This document shows, piece after piece, positions 1 to 22,253 of a DNA stretch of 64,000 nucleotides. Below the pieces are notes generated by a model. It worked only from the letters and a program-made list of their open reading frames with translations, had not been told where the DNA came from and made no database searches. Every line of letters starts with the position of its first letter. The stretch's first letter is position 1. The translations under genes and the position numbers were made by a program. Origin of the DNA: Isoperla grammatica (lineage: Eukaryota > Arthropoda > Insecta > Plecoptera > Perlodidae); contig OX246740.1 of NCBI GenBank assembly GCA_945910005.1, positions 54,466,638-54,530,637 of the forward strand. The letters are read 5' to 3'.

Positions 1-617
1 CGCATTTGCCCTCACATTCTCTGATAATATACCCAAGTTAACAACACTATATTATTAATTTATTAACTGAGAAGCTTTTGAACCCAAGACAGTATCTATC
101 TGGATCTAAAATATATTAAATTCAAAATAGTATTAAAACATGGTGGTAATTCTCTTAACTACTTCATCACGCGCAGCGGTTTCAGTTGCTACATGTATTT
201 TTTTTGTTATTATTATTTTTTTTTCCTACTTATGCAGGTCCACCCCCCCCCCCCCCCCCCCCCCATTCGGTATAATTCCCTCCATGACGTCCATCACACT
301 TCCAGACCTGCGGTAGACAACTCCAGTGAGTGACTGATACAAGTATCGGAATGCAACAAGTAGGTACAACTTAGAGGTCGAGGTTTATTGAGGGGGGCGT
401 GGCACGTTGTCGTTCACCTCAAGCCCGACCGTGGCCGTGTCCAATGACCTTGAAGCCGTCAAAAAGAGAGTTTTCCTTCTCGTGACACTTTTTCGAACGT
501 ATAATTACGATCTGTCGTTATTTGGTAATAATAATACCACGAATTAACGTGAAAGTGGTCGAAGTTATTTTGTCAACGCCCGCAGCTCTTGGAAATAACT
601 TGTTTTGGTTGTTGCAG
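1..617. other. Upstream of UGT coding start; no gene
   Basis: No coding region is visible. The stretch is AT-rich with a run of 22 C residues at 243-264. A good 3' splice site (TTGCAG, ending at 617) lies just before the UGT initiation codon. This suggests that at least one untranslated exon, and the promoter, lie upstream here or left of the window. I could not identify the promoter. Confidence 0.5.
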
Positions 618-624
618 GCTCAGA
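611..624 (+). promoter_or_regulatory. 3' splice site and leader before the UGT start codon
   Basis: TTGTTGCAG ends at 617, and seven nucleotides later ATG at 625 opens the signal peptide. An alternative acceptor-like CGCAG ends at 585. Either way the 5' UTR appears to be split. Confidence 0.45.
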
Positions 625-10823
<10,199 letters not shown>

Positions 10824-13116
10824 CATTCTGTCTGTGTGTCTGTGCGTGACTGAGCGTGTGCGTGCGTTGTGAATGAGAAACGACTTAATATACCTGACGA
10901 TTGAAGATGAAGATGTGACTTCGAATGTGGATGTACCTATGAAATGAAACTCGCAAAAAAAAGAGAAGGTTTTTGCAGAGTTAAGTTTTCATTTTAAATA
11001 TTATTTTGTGGATATGTAAATAATGATCTTGCCTGAAAGTACTTTGTTCCGATGTAGACTTTCGAACTTTGCTTAGAGGTGGGCCGCCTTGATTGATTCA
11101 TGTTGCTGGAGAACGATTTTTTTTAAACCTATGACAAAATATGAAATGTATTTATTACCGTTATCTGGCCTTGAACAAAGTCTAGCCTAGGATTTACGTT
11201 AAACCAAATCGGTGCATGAATTAGTGATATTTTGATACGGGGTAAGTATTAACGTCGCTATGAGTTACCACAAAACTTCAAATTTGACAAGTTTATTGAA
11301 TCCGCGACCAATATATTATATTATATTCTAGTTGCATTACTGACGCGTATCATTTATATACACTTTTATAGACATAACAAAAACAACATCCTCATTAAAC
11401 AATACACAATTTCACATAAACCCAATAGACCAGAGAATTTGTAATTTGTACTGTGTATACACACTAGATATATAATGAATTACAATGTTCACCAGTGTAT
11501 CAGTCATCAGTGGTAATGACACAATAATACCAACCAATGAAAAGTAAATATATGTATTCGTTTGCATTATGTACGATTTTGTATAAATGTATAAGTTTGT
11601 CTTCAACAGATTTAACTACGTCGAACAACAGCTGACAATCAACGATTTCAAACTAAACCTCTGAAATTATTTCAATTTGCACTTTCATACAGGGATGAAC
11701 AAAACAAAATGTATTGACACCCTAGGTAGGAAATACACTGTAGCCAATCAACCGTTGATTATACTCGTCGAAAACTAGGATGACCAATTTGACGACATAA
11801 TGGAACACATCTTCACGTACAAGTATTAGGTACGTCACTTGTTGTAGTGGTACGTAAGCCGTTGTCATGAAGACTTTCACTAATTCGATTTATTTGACAT
11901 GACATCGGCTCAAGGGCTTATTCCTCTACAAATGAAGCTTGTTTCGCGAACATAATTATTTATGACTTTACTAAAGTAAGAGTTTTAAACGATACGATGC
12001 GATAAAGCGCGGCGAAATTTAGTATAGTGTAGGTACAGTCCGTGCAAAAACGTTGACAACCATGCCCGTAACGAAGAAAGTTATCCATTCAAGTTTGTCA
12101 AAACGAGGCTGTGGGGGGGGGGGGGGGTGGAGGGTACGTACACGATTGGATGTGCCAACAGTACTATTAATACGTTATCGGTTGATTGATTGTCTTGATT
12201 GATAGCACGGGGGCTTACAGTTGCTGGTCGGCTCTCTACCCTCGACACATGCGGGTCGCATTCGCAGACGCTGACTCACACAATCACGCACTCACTCAAC
12301 TCACAGTCAGCAGAGTTTATTGGCCGTCAGCAGGCGGCTGGCGAAATACGACTGGGCATAGGCCTAACTAATATGCCTACAAAAATTTACCCACATTCAT
12401 TTAAATACCTAATATGTATTAGTTAAAATTTATGTAAATAATAATGTATTGATATTTATTTTGTTCTCTAAATTCATGTAAGAAAGCTGTTGCACGCAAA
12501 TTTAAATTAAATTTTTTTCGCCTCTTTCACCCCGACTTCGTGCTTGTCCATGGAGTTCGTAATCCTTACACTTTGTTTGTCGCGATGGTCACTTTACTAA
12601 AATGTATGTCAAACCGTGACTGGTTGAACCAGAGAGTAAGTGCGTCGTCCAAATACTTGCAAGCGATCGTTCTGTCACGGTTATATGTAAAAATATCGGT
12701 ACACGGATCAGAAAGTGGGACCAATCGTTTTGGAGAGAGGTAACAACTCAATATCCACGTGGTGATGTGAGTACGGCTACTTTACAATCACTTTCGTATT
12801 CATCAACAGGTGACCATATTGTGTGAGATCTATTTCCTGCAACAAGTTGCATCTTGCCATTGAAAAGTTGCAGTGTTGACTTTTCAAAAGACCCCGACCC
12901 TTTTCAGCGCTGTGCACTATCTTATAGAATATAGATCGTCAACACCCCCATCAAGACCATTATATAATATATACAAATAAAAAAATACATTTGTAATTAT
13001 TGTCTATACTTGCTCAGTTATAAGAACTAAATTTCAGTGGGTAATATTATACAATGTGCTTCGTTGCTATGAATGCTCGAAAGTCACTGTTTACGGCTGT
13101 ATTTAGATTAAAGTAA

Positions 13117-13200
13117 ATTACCACCAACCGGGAATCGATCCCTGAACCTTCTACATTGGAAGTAGGAATAAACCCACAAGACCAACGTACCACACAAAAC
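13117..13200 (-). repeat. tRNA-like (SINE-type) fragment
   Basis: The minus strand reads GGTACGTTGGTCTTGTGG ... GGGATCGATTCCCGGTTGG. This resembles the A and B boxes and T-arm of a tRNA but has no matching acceptor stem. Probably a tRNA-derived repeat rather than a functional tRNA. Confidence 0.4.
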
Positions 13201-14397
13201 AATATAGGATGAGTTAATCGATTACGGTGAACGTTTGTCGATCTATATCGATATATGAATCGATGTGTCTGATCCAAGATGTTAACAGAGAAAAGAGGGT
13301 GATAAAGCAATGGGTGTGAGAACTAATGCAACATTACTACGGTACTATATTGGCAATCTTTGCCCAACAGTTACAAGTTACACAATGGCTGCAACGTTTT
13401 TTCACGTGAATAATTTATATTGTGATAAGGTCTGAAGTCGCCGAACTTTGTAAATCTCCGATTTAATGATCTTAGATTGATTGGTAACAAACATTGAGTA
13501 CAAAATATTAGTTCGGAGCAATTCTCCGGGCAATTCTCGGAACTAAAAGTTTGGCGAAACCGCAAAAATGTAGTTAAATCTGAATAACAACATTGTTATT
13601 GTTAAGGGCATTCATCATCAATTAAAATATATTATCTAGGCTACCAATTTTGAGAAAGAGTTGAACGTGGGTGATTTACTATGTAAGGCCGAACATTGAA
13701 TGAATAAATAGTAAGATCATCGGCAATTAAATTTACAGTGATTGTACACATTTACAAAAATGAAGATCAATATAAATACCACTAATATTAAAATATTATA
13801 TATTTTGTGTATAATGGATCCTAATGTAACTGGTGATACCAGTGACCGATGTATGTAAATAATTAAATAAATATTATATTATTGCCTATACCATGAATAA
13901 ATACCCAATCAATGTGTATCCTCTACATAAAAGCAAACAAGAAGAAGACAGTACAATGTGTAAAGAACAACAAAACAAAGTTGACCTGCGAGTTCAAGGA
14001 TGAGTCGGAGTAAATGGTGTTTAAAACGCTGTGTCAACACATTATTCAAATTCATGACTATATAGGCCTATACCAGATGCTACATCGAAGATGGAGAAGG
14101 GACCAAAGTAGTAAGATAAGGAACACAATCATACACTGTTATTTCTAATACATAATTACGAGATAATATGACCGAGATCCAAAGCAGATCCAGGAAAAAC
14201 AAATTTCGAAAACTTGTTTTTTATCTCCACTTTGGTTATACCGCGTTCGAAATAGTAGCGCTGTTCGACTTAAAACTAAAAGCGGCTCTGATTAGATTAT
14301 TTGAATCCAAATAACGATTGCAAAAGAACATGCAAATAATGTCGATCTATTAGCTGTGGGACCCTCGTTCGACAATTCGATGTGTATTGTGAATGCA

Positions 14398-14484
14398 GTT
14401 CTAGAGAAACTCCGTCCGCGTGGCTCAGGCGCAGGTCCTAAACATACGGCGCCTAGGGACGTGGGTTCGAATCCCACCATCTAC
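14398..14484 (+). repeat. tRNA-like (SINE-type) fragment
   Basis: GTGGCTCAGGCGCAGGTCC (A-box-like) is followed by ACGTGGGTTCGAATCCCACC (a B box in a proper T-arm), then C15. There is no recognisable acceptor stem. It shares GCAGGTCCTAA and GTGGGTTCGAATCCC with the copy near 63840, so both are probably one tRNA-derived SINE family. Confidence 0.5.
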
Positions 14485-14674
14485 CCCCCCCCCCCCCCAT
14501 AGTCTCGAATAGCAAGATAAGATAAGATTTATTAGCCTCTTTAAAGTTCAACAGGACCGCAGACCGCAATAATTTATTGCGGTCTGCGGTCCAATACACC
14601 GCTGCAGACGCTAAAACTGACCCATGATTGGACGACGATTTGCAAAATTCGGAAAAATTCGAAGAAAAAAAACC

Positions 14675-15075
14675 TAGGCCTACCGCGATGTTTCAACATG
14701 TTAACATGTTTTGTTACGATGGTTAATAATATTCTAGTTTGATAACTGCGGCCCCACCGCGTGAAAACCATTGACTGTTTAATCAATGTGAAAACGCTAC
14801 TGCGACTAGGCCTAGGCCGGTCTACGGCAAGACATACGCCCACTCACAATGCTTTATAAATAGTTATCAAAAACATCGAATAATTATACTTGATTTACAG
14901 AAACAACAGACAAACAAGAGTAATAAGCTAGACTTGATGTGTGGTGAGTGAAGACTAGGCCTACCCGACATGTTTAGCGTGTAGTAGGCGGGCCTAGGCC
15001 TAGGAAGCGTGAGTCAACACGGGAAATGTTAGCCTAGGCCAGAACACATGCGTAGGCCTAGGCTATGTTGACCTA
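14675..15075. repeat. Cluster of AGGCCTA motifs
   Basis: The palindromic heptamer-like motif (T)AGGCCTAGGCC and variants occur many times within 400 bp, giving locally high density without a fixed period. A second cluster lies in ZC3H14 intron 2. Function unknown. Confidence 0.55.
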
Positions 15076-16027
15076 GGCCAGTCACATTTCTACGTCTACA
15101 GAACTTAATAACTTATGTAGAGACTTACCCGACGTCAAATCGGTTTAGCGGTATTATATAGCGATGCACAAAACACACGCAAACGATATAAAACTTATTT
15201 AAATACCACTTATATGCGTTTAATGCAATTATAACACTCTGCATGCCACATGTGGTCAGCACATGGCCGTTTCCGGTTCCAATAATTTCGTCATTAATCA
15301 CTGGTACCAATCGTCAACAAAAAATTACTCATCACGTCAACTTCGTTGCTGACGAGGTCTCGGCGGCGGTGGAGGTCATGTCAACATTACAACTCCATGA
15401 TTAAATTACGTTGACATTTGTGCTGACGTATGTAGTGCTGAATGCTGATTCAAACAAGCTTACAGACTGTGTTCAATACGATTTATGATTTATGTGTTAT
15501 AAAAATACGTATTCTTTACCGTTAGCATGTCAGCTTGTACACGCCCCTTTTCCTGTAACTAATAATTCCTATCAGCTCCTACGGTCTCACATCTCCTTAA
15601 CCTCACTTCATTAAATATAAACACGTATTAAATATTTAGTAACACCAAAATATCCCCAGCTTTAATACCAAAGAGCCCCCCAACACCCCCCTACCCAATC
15701 AACGCTCGTCAAAGTGACGTGACTTATTTTTTGTGAAGTTCGTGACAGGAAATATAAATTCTCCTGTCTCTCCCAATGCAATAAATTAAGCCCCATTCTC
15801 CCCCCCACACAAATACGAAAATAATTAATGTTGAATAATGTACTTTGCCTTGAAGATTTAAACCATATTTAGGTAGAGTGAATCCTGACAGTGTAAACCA
15901 GATTGGCTAGGCGTGCATGGCAAATTATGATGATCAAGCACACTCCAAACCTAGGCTTGATGTAATTATGCTATTTGTAAAAGCTCCACAGGTCAATATA
16001 CGGTCCTAATTTACCCTTGCCTAGAAT

Positions 16028-16192
16028 TATAGCCAACCCAAGATTACCTTACACATGCTTTCGTCACAGGCGAGGCACTCATAGCCAACCAGCGAACCGC
16101 CCGAGACAATAGGCTAGCGCGCAAATACCGATCGCTGATTGGCTACGAATACCTCGCCTGTGACGAAAGATGTGTAAGGTAGTCTCGGGACA
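16028..16192. mobile_element. Palindromic MITE (family B)
   Basis: The ends ACCTTACACATGCTTTCGTC and GACGAAAGATGTGTAAGGT, each continuing into CACAGGCGAGG / CCTCGCCTGTG, are long inverted repeats around a short centre. A relative with the same ends is at 56575-56730. No coding capacity. Confidence 0.75.
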
Positions 16193-16670
16193 ACTATAGT
16201 TTTGTGTGTGGGTCAAGAGTTTTATTACAACTGATCGACAAGCAACACAAAATCTGTAGCTTAGCTACAGGCAAGATATCCCGTCGCCAGTGATGTACGC
16301 CCCAACGTCATTGTTACTAAAACTTCACCGTCATCAGGTTTAGTCTTCACTACCCCAATAGAAACATACATACATTATTGTGAAACACTCTATTGCTTAG
16401 TACTATTTTTCTATTGAAAATGTTATACTCAAATTGGGGATTTCAGGGTCCCTTGGAGTTTTAGTTAAAGAGAGACTACTCTAGTAAGCATAATAATAAT
16501 TATTATTTCCTCTTCACCAAGTATCAAACCCAAAACTTACCTTTCTGGTACCAATTTACCTACCACAGAATAGAGCAAATTGTATCTAACAGCTATTTAT
16601 TCTGTGATTCACATCAGCATGATAACATATTATGACAAACTGTAACAAAACAACGATCTGGGTCCATATA

Positions 16671-19588
16671 GTCCGGTTCAGAATCGCATTTCCGTTCGAT
16701 TTGTGAGGAGACCATTTTTTTATGATTGTTTATTGTAGAGGGGCACTAGAAGATAAAAAATTGCGAGTATATGTTTTTTGAAAATTGGATTGTTGGACCC
16801 AAATTTGAGTTTTGTTTTTTTCATACTTTGGGCCATAACTTCTCCGAAATTGGTCTGATCAAAAAACTTTAAATTACAATTATATTTATAAATTTAAGTG
16901 CAATAGGATAACAATAGTTTAATTTTGTTCATTTTCCAAATGTACATTCAGTGACACAAGTCTAGAGAGCATTTATTTATGTCACGTTTTAGAACCTGTA
17001 CCGACTAACAACAATTTTTCTGAATTTATAATTTATAATCAGTATTATTTAATTAAAGTAACGTATCGATTAAGTGGTCTGCGATTTTTGTATCTTAAAA
17101 ACTATGGAAAATAGCCTAAGCTGAGGAATCGCGTCGATTTTGAGGCCGGGGATTTTTTCGTCGCGACTAGACGTGTTCCAGCCTAAACACGAACTCGTCA
17201 TTGTTGTTTGATAGTTTGGCATTATTCAATAAGGCGGTGGAACGAGAGCAATTATGCTGTGATCTAAAACCTACACGTAAATGTTCGAATTTGTGAGAAA
17301 TATCAATTTGATTTTACTAAACAAAATGTGTGAGGTAAATAAATGAAGAATTCTTGAACATAGCGAACCAACTGTAAAATCGACGAAAATCGTTACTGTG
17401 CTACTTTTTGTAAAAAAAAAAACAACAACAATAAAGTAGGTATTCGATTTCATTAAAAATGGAGAATGTCTAAGCGCAGCTATTTAAAAGATACCCTGGA
17501 GATTTCTTCAGGATATGAGTACCTGTTTAGCTGATATCGTGCATATGAACACCAGTGGCGAAGCGTCCTATGAGACAAAGAGACATTGTCTACCCTGTAT
17601 ACAAATTTAATTAATACTATTAATACACTTGTGCACAAGTGTATGCTTTTTTCCTACATTTTCTTGTCTTCCGTGGCTCCCGCGAACGTTTGAATTTAGT
17701 TGACGGCGAAGGACTGGGCATTCGGCAACACTCTCGCACCCTCTACCGTTGTCCCTTGAAGTTGAATGATTTAAACGTGTGGAGACAAACATTACTTTGG
17801 TCTCTTTCGTTCATGATCAGAACGTTTTTTCGTCAGTTTTCCAAGAATATTTGAGACTTGTCTCACACACCAACTCTGAGCTGTGAACGCGGGCACATCC
17901 CAGACACTCAGTTCATAACACAATGGGACTTGAAAATTTGAGGGAACGGCCGTAACAGCATTCGGTAATAAATCTTCACGGTCTGCTTTTGTAAAATGTG
18001 ATGACCCAACTCAACCTCATGTGTCTTGTCTTCACATTTTTTTATGTTTGATGGTAAAACGAAGGATTCTTCAGTAACCAGTTCAAGGCAATCCTTTGAC
18101 AAAGCGAGGTGCATGTGTCGTGGATTGCGTACAACACAGTACAGTAGTGCAGTGCGAAAGTGTACAATATCCAAATAGCGTGTGATTTCTACCCATATTT
18201 TTAAAAATATTGACTTTATTGTGTAAACTGTTAGTGACTATAACGATGTGCTCCGCCTAAAGTGATATTGTTTATTCTCGCCTTAGGCGATTCACGAATG
18301 TACGTTTTGCGTCACCCCCCCCCCCCCTCTCATTACCAACTGGTTTTTTTCTAAACTGCGAAATATTACACAAAATCATCTATGTCTAACCTAATTTCAA
18401 GGCCACGTTTTAGTGAGGTATTTGGTTTCGCCACTGATGAACACACAAAACAGCAAACAAACTAGAAAAAATAAGCAGTTCAGTTTTTATCGACTAGTCA
18501 AATAGATGACTTCACTTGCCACTCTCAACCAATTATACCAAATAGAAAATGGTGTTAAGAGTTTAATCTAATCTTATTCGTCTTCAGCCGATTCGTCGGA
18601 AGAATCGTCACCACAGTTTTCTATCAAATCGTCATCAAAGTCGATATCCGGCTCCATTTCGTCTAAAAATAATAATAAATAATTAGGTCATAGCTCCCCG
18701 AGTGTTACAAAACTATCACCTGTTTGGATATTTTTTCACCTGGGTCTGACCGCAACCTGTTAGTTTTGTGTGTAAAATGGCTGGCAATTGAGACAATTTT
18801 GATTCTTGATGGTCCTCATTCCGGATGTTTATGCTTTGACTTTTTAAAGTGGCTGATTTCATGAATATAACGATTTTCGTCGATTTTACAGTTGGTTCGC
18901 TATGTTCAAGAATTCTTCATTTACCTCACACATTTTGTTTAGTAAAATCAAATTGATATTTCTCACAAAATCGAACATTTACGTGTAGTTTTTAGGTCAC
19001 AGCATAATTGCTCTCGTTCCACCGCCTTATTGAATAATGCCAAACTATCAAACAACAATGACGAGTTCGTGTTTAGGCTGGAACACGTCTAGTCGCGACG
19101 AAAAAATCCCCGGCCTCAAAATCGACGCGATTCCTCAGCTTAGGCTATTTTCCATAGTTTTTAAGATACAAAAATCGCAGACCACTTAATCCATACGTTA
19201 CTTTAATTAAATAATACTGATTATAAATGATGAATTCAGAAAAATTTTTGTTAGTCGGTACAGGTTCTAAAACGTGACATAAACAGATGCTCTCTAGACT
19301 TGTGTCACTGAATGTACATTTGAAAAATGAACAAAATTAAACTATTGTTATCCTATTGCACTTACATTTATAAATATAATTGTAATTTAAAGATTTTTGA
19401 TTAGACCAATTTCGGAGAAGTTATGGCCCAAAGTATGAAAAAAACAAAATTCAAATTTGGGTCCAACAATCCAATTTTCAAAAAACATATACTCGCAATT
19501 TTTTATCTTCTAGTGCCCCTCTACAATAAACAATCATAAAGAAATGGTCTCCTCACAAATCGAACGGAAATGCGATTCTGAACCGGAC
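16671..19588. mobile_element. 2.9-kb fold-back element with TA target duplication
   Basis: Near-identical inverted arms of about 725 bp (16671-17396 and 18863-19588) begin GTCCGGTTCAGAATCGCATT and are flanked by TA on both sides, as for Tc1/mariner-class insertions. The 1.47-kb interior differs from the arms. It holds open frames of 88 and 61 codons on the minus strand (18174-17908 and 17792-17607) and a short acidic frame on the minus strand at 18657-18571, ending SSDESAEDE. None is assignable. No complete transposase was found, so it is probably non-autonomous. Confidence 0.82.
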
Positions 19589-19590
19589 TA

Positions 19591-20100
19591 AAACCAGGAC
19601 AACTTTAGTTTGGTGTTGCACAGGTTCACGTGAATATTAGCTCAGAGCAACAGCAAAGCACAAGTTGTCCTAGTATGACGTACTGTGCACGCTAGAGCTT
19701 ACACCCAAATCACTGGAACGTAGTGAGTCGCAGGCATACCACTAAGCTTGGCTATTGTGTAACCCATCTCAGTTCCCCTGCTGGGTTGCCCATCCTTCTC
19801 TACAGCATAAAACTGTCAATGACAGCTTGGCAGGGTCGGCTTTTCTTCCTCCTGCTTTCCACTCCTTTCGCTCCTCACAACTCTTCATTCTCAGAGACCT
19901 AGGTCCAAATTCACCATCTTTGTTAAGCTCCAATTTACTATCTCAGTTCGGTAGCCATGAGTTAAGCAAACATTACAGTACAATCAAAATGCATGGCAGG
20001 CGCCATGCTTGTTAGTAGCAAACCTCCAATTACCGGCTAATCGGAGATTAAAAGTTTGATAAAACCAGTTTTTAATCCACCAAAACTCTCTCCATCAATA
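19591..20100. other. Downstream flank of ZC3H14
   Basis: Non-coding sequence between the fold-back element and the ZC3H14 stop. The ZC3H14 3' UTR should lie in 20672 and below (minus strand), but its end could not be placed. Confidence 0.4.
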
Positions 20101-20244
20101 ATGGTACGTTTACAGCTACGCGTTGCGAGCTCAAATCAGCAGCCGAGTTTCAAGCAAAGAAGGTTATAGTTTCACGCAAACTCGGCCACTGATTGGAGCT
20201 CGCGCCTTCGCTTCGCTCGCAATGCGTAGCTGTAAACGTACCAT
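20101..20244. mobile_element. Palindromic MITE (family C)
   Basis: ATGGTACGTTTACAGCTACG at the left is matched by the inverted end CGTAGCTGTAAACGTACCAT at the right, with GAGCTC repeated in inverted order inside. Total about 144 bp, no coding capacity. It probably sits in or near the ZC3H14 3' UTR. Confidence 0.78.
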
Positions 20245-20672
20245 AACACATTCAGGCAACTGAGTGGAGCATTCCCGCCATTTGTTGAAAGAATGCCAGC
20301 TTTAGAATGTCTGCAGTCATGAGCAATCAGTCATACATAAATGGATAGATTCTACTAGATTACTACATATTGAATCAGTGGCGACACTTACCTGCATTAC
20401 ACACTAAGGACAAGTCTCTTGCAAGGACAAAGGCCCAAGTTGACACCACACAAATATGTAAACGAAAACTAATACATTTTTACAGCTATATATTTAGCCA
20501 TTCTGAATTCACACACACGTGTTATGAACCCAAATATAAGTTCTACGTGTCCCATAGAGCATTAGGATCACGTAGACATCATCATTAGGTACTTTATGTA
20601 CATGTACAATTCAAAAATCAAATTGTAGTTCGTTATAAATAATAGTACGTCCGTTTTTTCAAATCTTGTTAT

Positions 20673-22253
20673 TTAGAAACGATTCGAGTTGACCCACTTG
20701 AGCTTCTCGGCGGTGGGAATTTCTTCGTGGAAGAAGCTACAGTCCCTGTTGGTACACGCACGGCCGAACCTGCAGGGCTACAATCACACGAGAAAAGTAT
20801 TACATATACAACGTTACGTATCGCGTCTTTGTCATGTCCTCCCGATTGCTCCTCTCAAGCCACTTACCTTTGGATGCAGGAACGAACAGTTGACGTTACT
20901 ACACTTGGGGTAGAATTTGCAAAGTGGTTGGGAGTGCGGTCTTGACTTGCCCGACGCTGACACTAAAACAAAGAGAAAGATTCACCTTTAAGAACGTTCT
21001 AGAGGCAGCTACGTAATACAATCGCCCAACATAAGTAAATCGAGTTTTGGACAGAACGTGCCTTTACTCTATATTGTTTTTTTGACTGAAATCTAATTTA
21101 CGTATCAATACGCATTATGCAACATACATTGATGAATGAGAAATAACGATCAGTAACCGTATCGGAACTATTTTAATCAAGACGACGATATTTTTTTTAA
21201 AATGGTTTACGAGGGTCGGTGCGGCTAGAGATCTAAGGAACTTACCTTGCGCTTGAGAAGCGCTACTACGAACGCCGGTGTGGCTGTAGGGACACTCGCG
21301 CCTCGTGCACGAGATGTCAAACTTGCAGTTGGGATGGACGTAGAGACACCTGTCGCCAAACTTGCAGCCCGGAAACATTCTGCAAACAAGATGGAACATT
21401 GTGTGAGCGATTCGTACACAGAAACAGCCGAGCTGAAATCCCATCTTGTTGCATGCTGTGTTTTGATGCTATATAGATCTAAATGAAGCTCCCAAGCTTC
21501 TTATATCAAGTAAACTTTATCAACAGGTCCCTAGGAGAAATACCAAGGCCCCCCATTATATCTCCTCACCTAGTTGTAAAAAGAAATGTCACCCATTGTA
21601 TTATTACTCTTCAACAAGGTAGACCTATCAAAGATTCTCAAGGGTAGTAGTGTAACAAAGGAGAGCAATGAACTTCCCCCCCTCCTCCCCCCCCCCCCCC
21701 CTACAACCTAGCTCAATAATGTTGCTTTACTTCGGCGTTTACATGTGAGCCGACTAAGCAAACACAGCTAAAAAGATACTTCGTAACTAAACTACAATGT
21801 TTGTGAAATCCCATCTTGTTGCATGCTGTGTGGGTGTTGTGGTGTTGGGGTATATGGGGGGGTATATGGGGGGGGGGGCAGGTGAGTTGAGATGGGGTTA
21901 GTAGACGGTCACCTCCTATTGGCTTGAAGATATATTTCTAAACATTTATACTCAGTTTTTTTTTTAACGACTGCATTGGTCATATGGTCGTCTTTTTACA
22001 AAGTACGCAACGTGGAGCGTCTGCGAGCGCGACTCACTTGCAGGGCGTGCTCGGGTGCAGGAACTCGCACAGCTCCCCCTTGCCGCACGCTGGCCAGTAC
22101 TTGCAGCGCTCGGCCGGCAGCGGTTTGGCCGCCGGCTCTACTACCGGCGTCACCGGCGCGACCTTGGGCTTCTTGTAGACGACGGGCTGAGAACGCTCGA
22201 CGGGCTGAGAACGCTCGGCAGGCTCTTCGTTGCGTTCCTCTTCCTGTTTCGCT
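20673..22253 (-). CDS. ZC3H14 exons 11-14: five tandem CCCH zinc fingers
   Basis: Finger 1 CKYWPACGKGELCEFLH and finger 2 CKMFPGCKFGDRCLYVH are of the C-x5-C-x5-C-x3-H type. Finger 3 CKFDISCTRRECPYSH, finger 4 CKFYPKCSNVNCSFLH and finger 5 CRFGRACTNRDCSFFH are C-x5-C-x4-C-x3-H. This five-finger array is the polyadenosine-binding module of Nab2/ZC3H14. The exon 11/12 border falls inside finger 2, in the Lys codon after its first Cys. Exon 13 ends just before finger 5. All 20 metal ligands are present, so the RNA-binding module should be intact. Confidence 0.95.

Larger units (their letters stand above)
10824..16027. other. Intergenic region between UGT and ZC3H14, left part
   Basis: The UGT 3' UTR must start here, but no clear AATAAA signal was picked out. 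The rest is AT-rich with G15 at 12113-12127, C15 at 14484-14498, tRNA-like repeats near 13120 and 14400, and a cluster of AGGCCTA motifs at about 14675-15075. No gene is recognised. Confidence 0.55.

Noticed and set aside
14398..14484. Functional tRNA gene
   Set aside because: B box and T-arm are good but the acceptor ends do not pair and no standard anticodon arm could be drawn.
18571..18662. Last exon of ZC3H14 (acidic, ends in a stop)
   Set aside because: ZC3H14 ends at 20673 with its conserved tail after finger 5; this piece lies inside the loop of the fold-back element.
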